Shown here: piece by piece, positions 13,782 through 15,015 of the stretch
How the letters are laid out: every line of letters starts with the position of its first letter
How positions within the stretch are numbered: the first letter of the stretch is position 1
Source: Schlegelella_A sp031360885
Lineage (GTDB): Bacteria > Pseudomonadota > Gammaproteobacteria > Burkholderiales > Burkholderiaceae_C
Assembly: GCA_031360885.1 (NCBI GenBank)
Contig: JANMCC010000166.1
Location: forward strand, 1-15,015
Length of the DNA: 15,015 nt
Reading direction: 5' to 3'
The notes under the pieces: model-generated
What the model saw: only the letters and a program-made list of their open reading frames with translations
Databases searched by the model: none
Told to the model about the DNA's origin: nothing
Made by a program: the position numbers and the translations under genes

Positions 13782-13935
13782 GAGGAATTTTCAGCGAGCG
13801 TCGCGGCAGTCTGACATGGAGGCGGAACCGGATGGCGTCAACACCGGTTATGACGACAATAGCCCAGCCCGGGCCGTCGTGATATTTTCACGCGTCGCCG
13901 CACGGCGCGTTAGGCACCTCAGAAAGGGTTCACCG
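13782..13935. promoter_or_regulatory. Divergent regulatory region between trxB and the CRP/FNR-type regulator gene
   Basis: This 154-bp region is less GC-rich than its neighbours. Visible elements are an inverted repeat AACCGG-N12-CCGGTT (13826-13849) and a CRP-like palindrome CGTGA-N5-TCACG (13878-13892) that contains TATTTT, a possible -10 for the rightward gene. On the minus strand TTGACG (13841-13836) could be a -35 for trxB, but no good -10 follows at 16-18 bases. Promoter positions are therefore not fixed. Confidence 0.4.
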
Positions 13936-14601
13936 ATGGCGATGCTCTCCAATCTCGATCTCATCCGGCGAGTGCCGCTGTTCTCGCTTCTGACCAACGA
14001 GCAGGCCCAGGGCATCGCCGACAGCGTCGTCAAGAGGCGCTTTCGCCGCGGCGAGATCGTGGTCGAGCATGGCAAGAAGTCGAACGCCCTGTTCATCCTG
14101 CTGACCGGGCGGGCCCGCGTGCTGACCGCCGACTCGCGCGGCCGCGAGGTCATTCTCGCGGTGCTGCAGTCGGGCGACTACGTCGGCGAGATGAGCCTGA
14201 TCGACAACGAGCCGCATTCGGCCACCGTTCGCGCCGAGGTCCAGACCGACATGCTGATCCTCGGCCGCGCCGAGTTCGCCCGCTGCCTGCCGGAGAACTC
14301 GAGCCTGTCCTACGCGATCATGCGCGGCCTGGTGCAGCGCCTGCGCAGCGCCGACCGGCAGATCGAATCGCTGGCCCTGCTCGACGTCTACGGTCGGGTC
14401 GCGCGCACCCTGCTCGACATGTCGGAGATGGATGGCGAGGTCAAGATCATCCGCAACAAGGTCTCGCGCCAGGACCTGGCCAAGGTGGTGGGCGCGTCGC
14501 GCGAGATGGTGAGCCGGGTGATGAAGGACCTGGAAGGGCGCGGGATGGTCCAGACCCAGGAAAACGGCTGGGTCATCATCAAGGAACAGCTCACGGGCTG
14601 A
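13936..14601 (+). CDS. CRP/FNR-superfamily transcriptional regulator
   Basis: A 221-residue regulator. Residues about 10-125 form a cyclic-nucleotide-binding-like beta barrel (LFSLL, RRGEIVVEHG, LFILLTGRARV, GDYVGEMSLIDNEPHSATV). A dimer helix follows at about 125-150, then a winged HTH (VSRQDLAKVVGASREMVSRVMKDLE, 176-200). The phosphate-binding Arg of CRP is replaced by His94 in the HSA motif, so classic cAMP binding is doubtful. There is no N-terminal Cys cluster and only one Cys (117), so it is not an oxygen-sensing FNR. The recognition helix has Arg189, Glu190, Ser193 and Arg194, mixing CRP and FNR contact residues. AAAGGG eight bases upstream supports this ATG; the longer frame has no family match. 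The effector and regulon are unknown. Confidence 0.9.
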   Translation: MAMLSNLDLIRRVPLFSLLTNEQAQGIADSVVKRRFRRGEIVVEHGKKSNALFILLTGRARVLTADSRGREVILAVLQSGDYVGEMSLIDNEPHSATVRAEVQTDMLILGRAEFARCLPENSSLSYAIMRGLVQRLRSADRQIESLALLDVYGRVARTLLDMSEMDGEVKIIRNKVSRQDLAKVVGASREMVSRVMKDLEGRGMVQTQENGWVIIKEQLTG

Positions 14602-14671
14602 GCCCTTTTCCACGGCGAAAGCGTCCGGATCGCGCAACGGATCCGGCGGTCGATTCCCCCACAATTCGCGG
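14602..14671. other. Intergenic region between the CRP/FNR-type regulator and ftsK
   Basis: GGGC-TGA-GCCC then TTTT spans the regulator stop codon (14596-14610) and could act as a weak terminator. An inverted repeat CCGGATC-N8-GATCCGG (14625-14646) has no T-run. CACAAT (14660-14665) ends six bases before the ftsK ATG and could be a -10 for a leaderless transcript. Confidence 0.35.
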
Positions 14672-15015
14672 ATGACCTTCCCCCTCGGATCGCTCCGCTA
14701 CGACGGCGGCTCCGACCCCCCTGCGCCCGGTACTGCCAGGCCGCCCGGCTGGCGCGACCAGATCGTCCTTCTCGCCGGCGCCGTCGCCTGGCTCCTCGGG
14801 GTCCTCGCCCTGGCGACGCACAGCGCCGCCGATCCGGGTTTCTCGACCTCGGGCAGCGGCGGGCCGCTGCAGAACAAGGCCGGCATCGTCGGCGCCTGGG
14901 TTTCCGACGTCGCCTTCTTCCTGGTCGGCTACTCGGTCTGGTGGGCGGTGCTGGTCGGCGCCCGGGCCTGGCTGGGCGGGCTCGCGCGAGTGCTGCGCGC
15001 GCACTCGGGCCAGCC
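14672..15015 (+). CDS. ftsK: DNA translocase FtsK, N-terminal membrane domain (partial, runs off the window)
   Basis: The first 114 codons of a gene that continues past the right edge. A short polar N-terminus is followed by a hydrophobic helix (31-49), then a loop HSAADPGFSTSGSGG (50-64), NKAGIVGAWVSD (68-79) and a second helix AFFLVGYSVWWAVLVGARAW (81-100). The D-P-x-x-STSG loop followed by G-x-x-GAW-x-SD and the double Trp is the pattern of the 4TM_FtsK domain of betaproteobacterial FtsK. The full protein would anchor at the division septum and pump DNA during chromosome segregation through a motor domain outside this window. No Shine-Dalgarno is seen before the ATG. ftsK divergent from trxB is a common order in Burkholderiales; here the regulator gene lies between them. 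Confidence 0.85.
   Translation, partial: MTFPLGSLRYDGGSDPPAPGTARPPGWRDQIVLLAGAVAWLLGVLALATHSAADPGFSTSGSGGPLQNKAGIVGAWVSDVAFFLVGYSVWWAVLVGARAWLGGLARVLRAHSGQ

Noticed and set aside
13834..13847. CCGGTGTTGACGCC (minus strand) upstream of trxB, similar to the CCGGTGTGACGCC core of the lipoprotein promoters.
   Set aside because: It has an extra base and no tandem second copy or TACAAC at the right distance; probably chance.
14625..14646. Inverted repeat CCGGATC-N8-GATCCGG after the CRP/FNR-type gene as an intrinsic terminator.
   Set aside because: It is followed by CGGTCGATTCCCCC, not a T-run; it could be structural or chance.
1..15015. Search for mobile elements, CRISPR arrays, tRNA or rRNA genes and attachment sites.
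   Set aside because: No transposase or integrase gene, no spaced repeat array, no tRNA-like cloverleaf and no terminal repeats were seen. The transposase-like tail of the desaturase is part of an intact enzyme, not an insertion.

Overview
The window is chromosomal DNA of a very GC-rich Gram-negative bacterium, most likely a betaproteobacterium of the order Burkholderiales. Evidence for this is the rpmB-rpmG ribosomal protein pair next to trxB, a divergent ftsK that starts at the right edge, a DesA-type desaturase carrying a long C-terminal tail, and short upstream regions in which the -10 element lies directly before the ATG. This is inference from gene content and composition. No rRNA, tRNA, CRISPR array, integrase or insertion sequence was seen.

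Left part (about 1-8950), all on the minus strand: an unusual accessory locus of four genes. In transcription order these are a lipoprotein with an Ig-like domain and an eight-repeat propeller-like region (8863-7073), a 1129-residue BTAD/AAA/TPR transcriptional activator of SARP-like architecture (7028-3639), a small secreted Met/Gly/Pro-rich protein whose start overlaps the regulator stop as ATGA (3642-2743), and a lipoprotein with an Ig-like domain and a HEIAH zinc-protease motif (2656-11). The two lipoprotein genes have the same upstream module: two copies of GTGACG 11 bp apart, exactly 10 bp, then TACAAC. This is the geometry expected for a PhoB/SARP-type winged-helix activator that replaces the -35 element. 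The best reading is that the regulator encoded between them drives both transcription units, forming a self-activated cell-envelope regulon. This locus is the candidate undescribed system of the window.

Middle part (8952-12493): a DUF1345 membrane protein (minus) is divergent from an RsmB/NOP-family RNA cytosine methyltransferase (plus). A fatty-acid desaturase (plus) follows, with a strong FNR/ANR-type palindrome upstream and a C-terminal extension that resembles the tail of ISL3-type transposases. A perfect 26-bp palindromic terminator separates the desaturase from the convergent ribosomal protein genes.

Right part (12326-15015): rpmG and rpmB (minus) have a perfect TATAAT promoter just beyond the trxB stop. 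trxB (thioredoxin reductase, minus) is divergent from a CRP/FNR-superfamily regulator (plus) with a non-canonical effector pocket. The N-terminal membrane part of ftsK runs off the window. These are mostly housekeeping genes in an order common in Burkholderiales.
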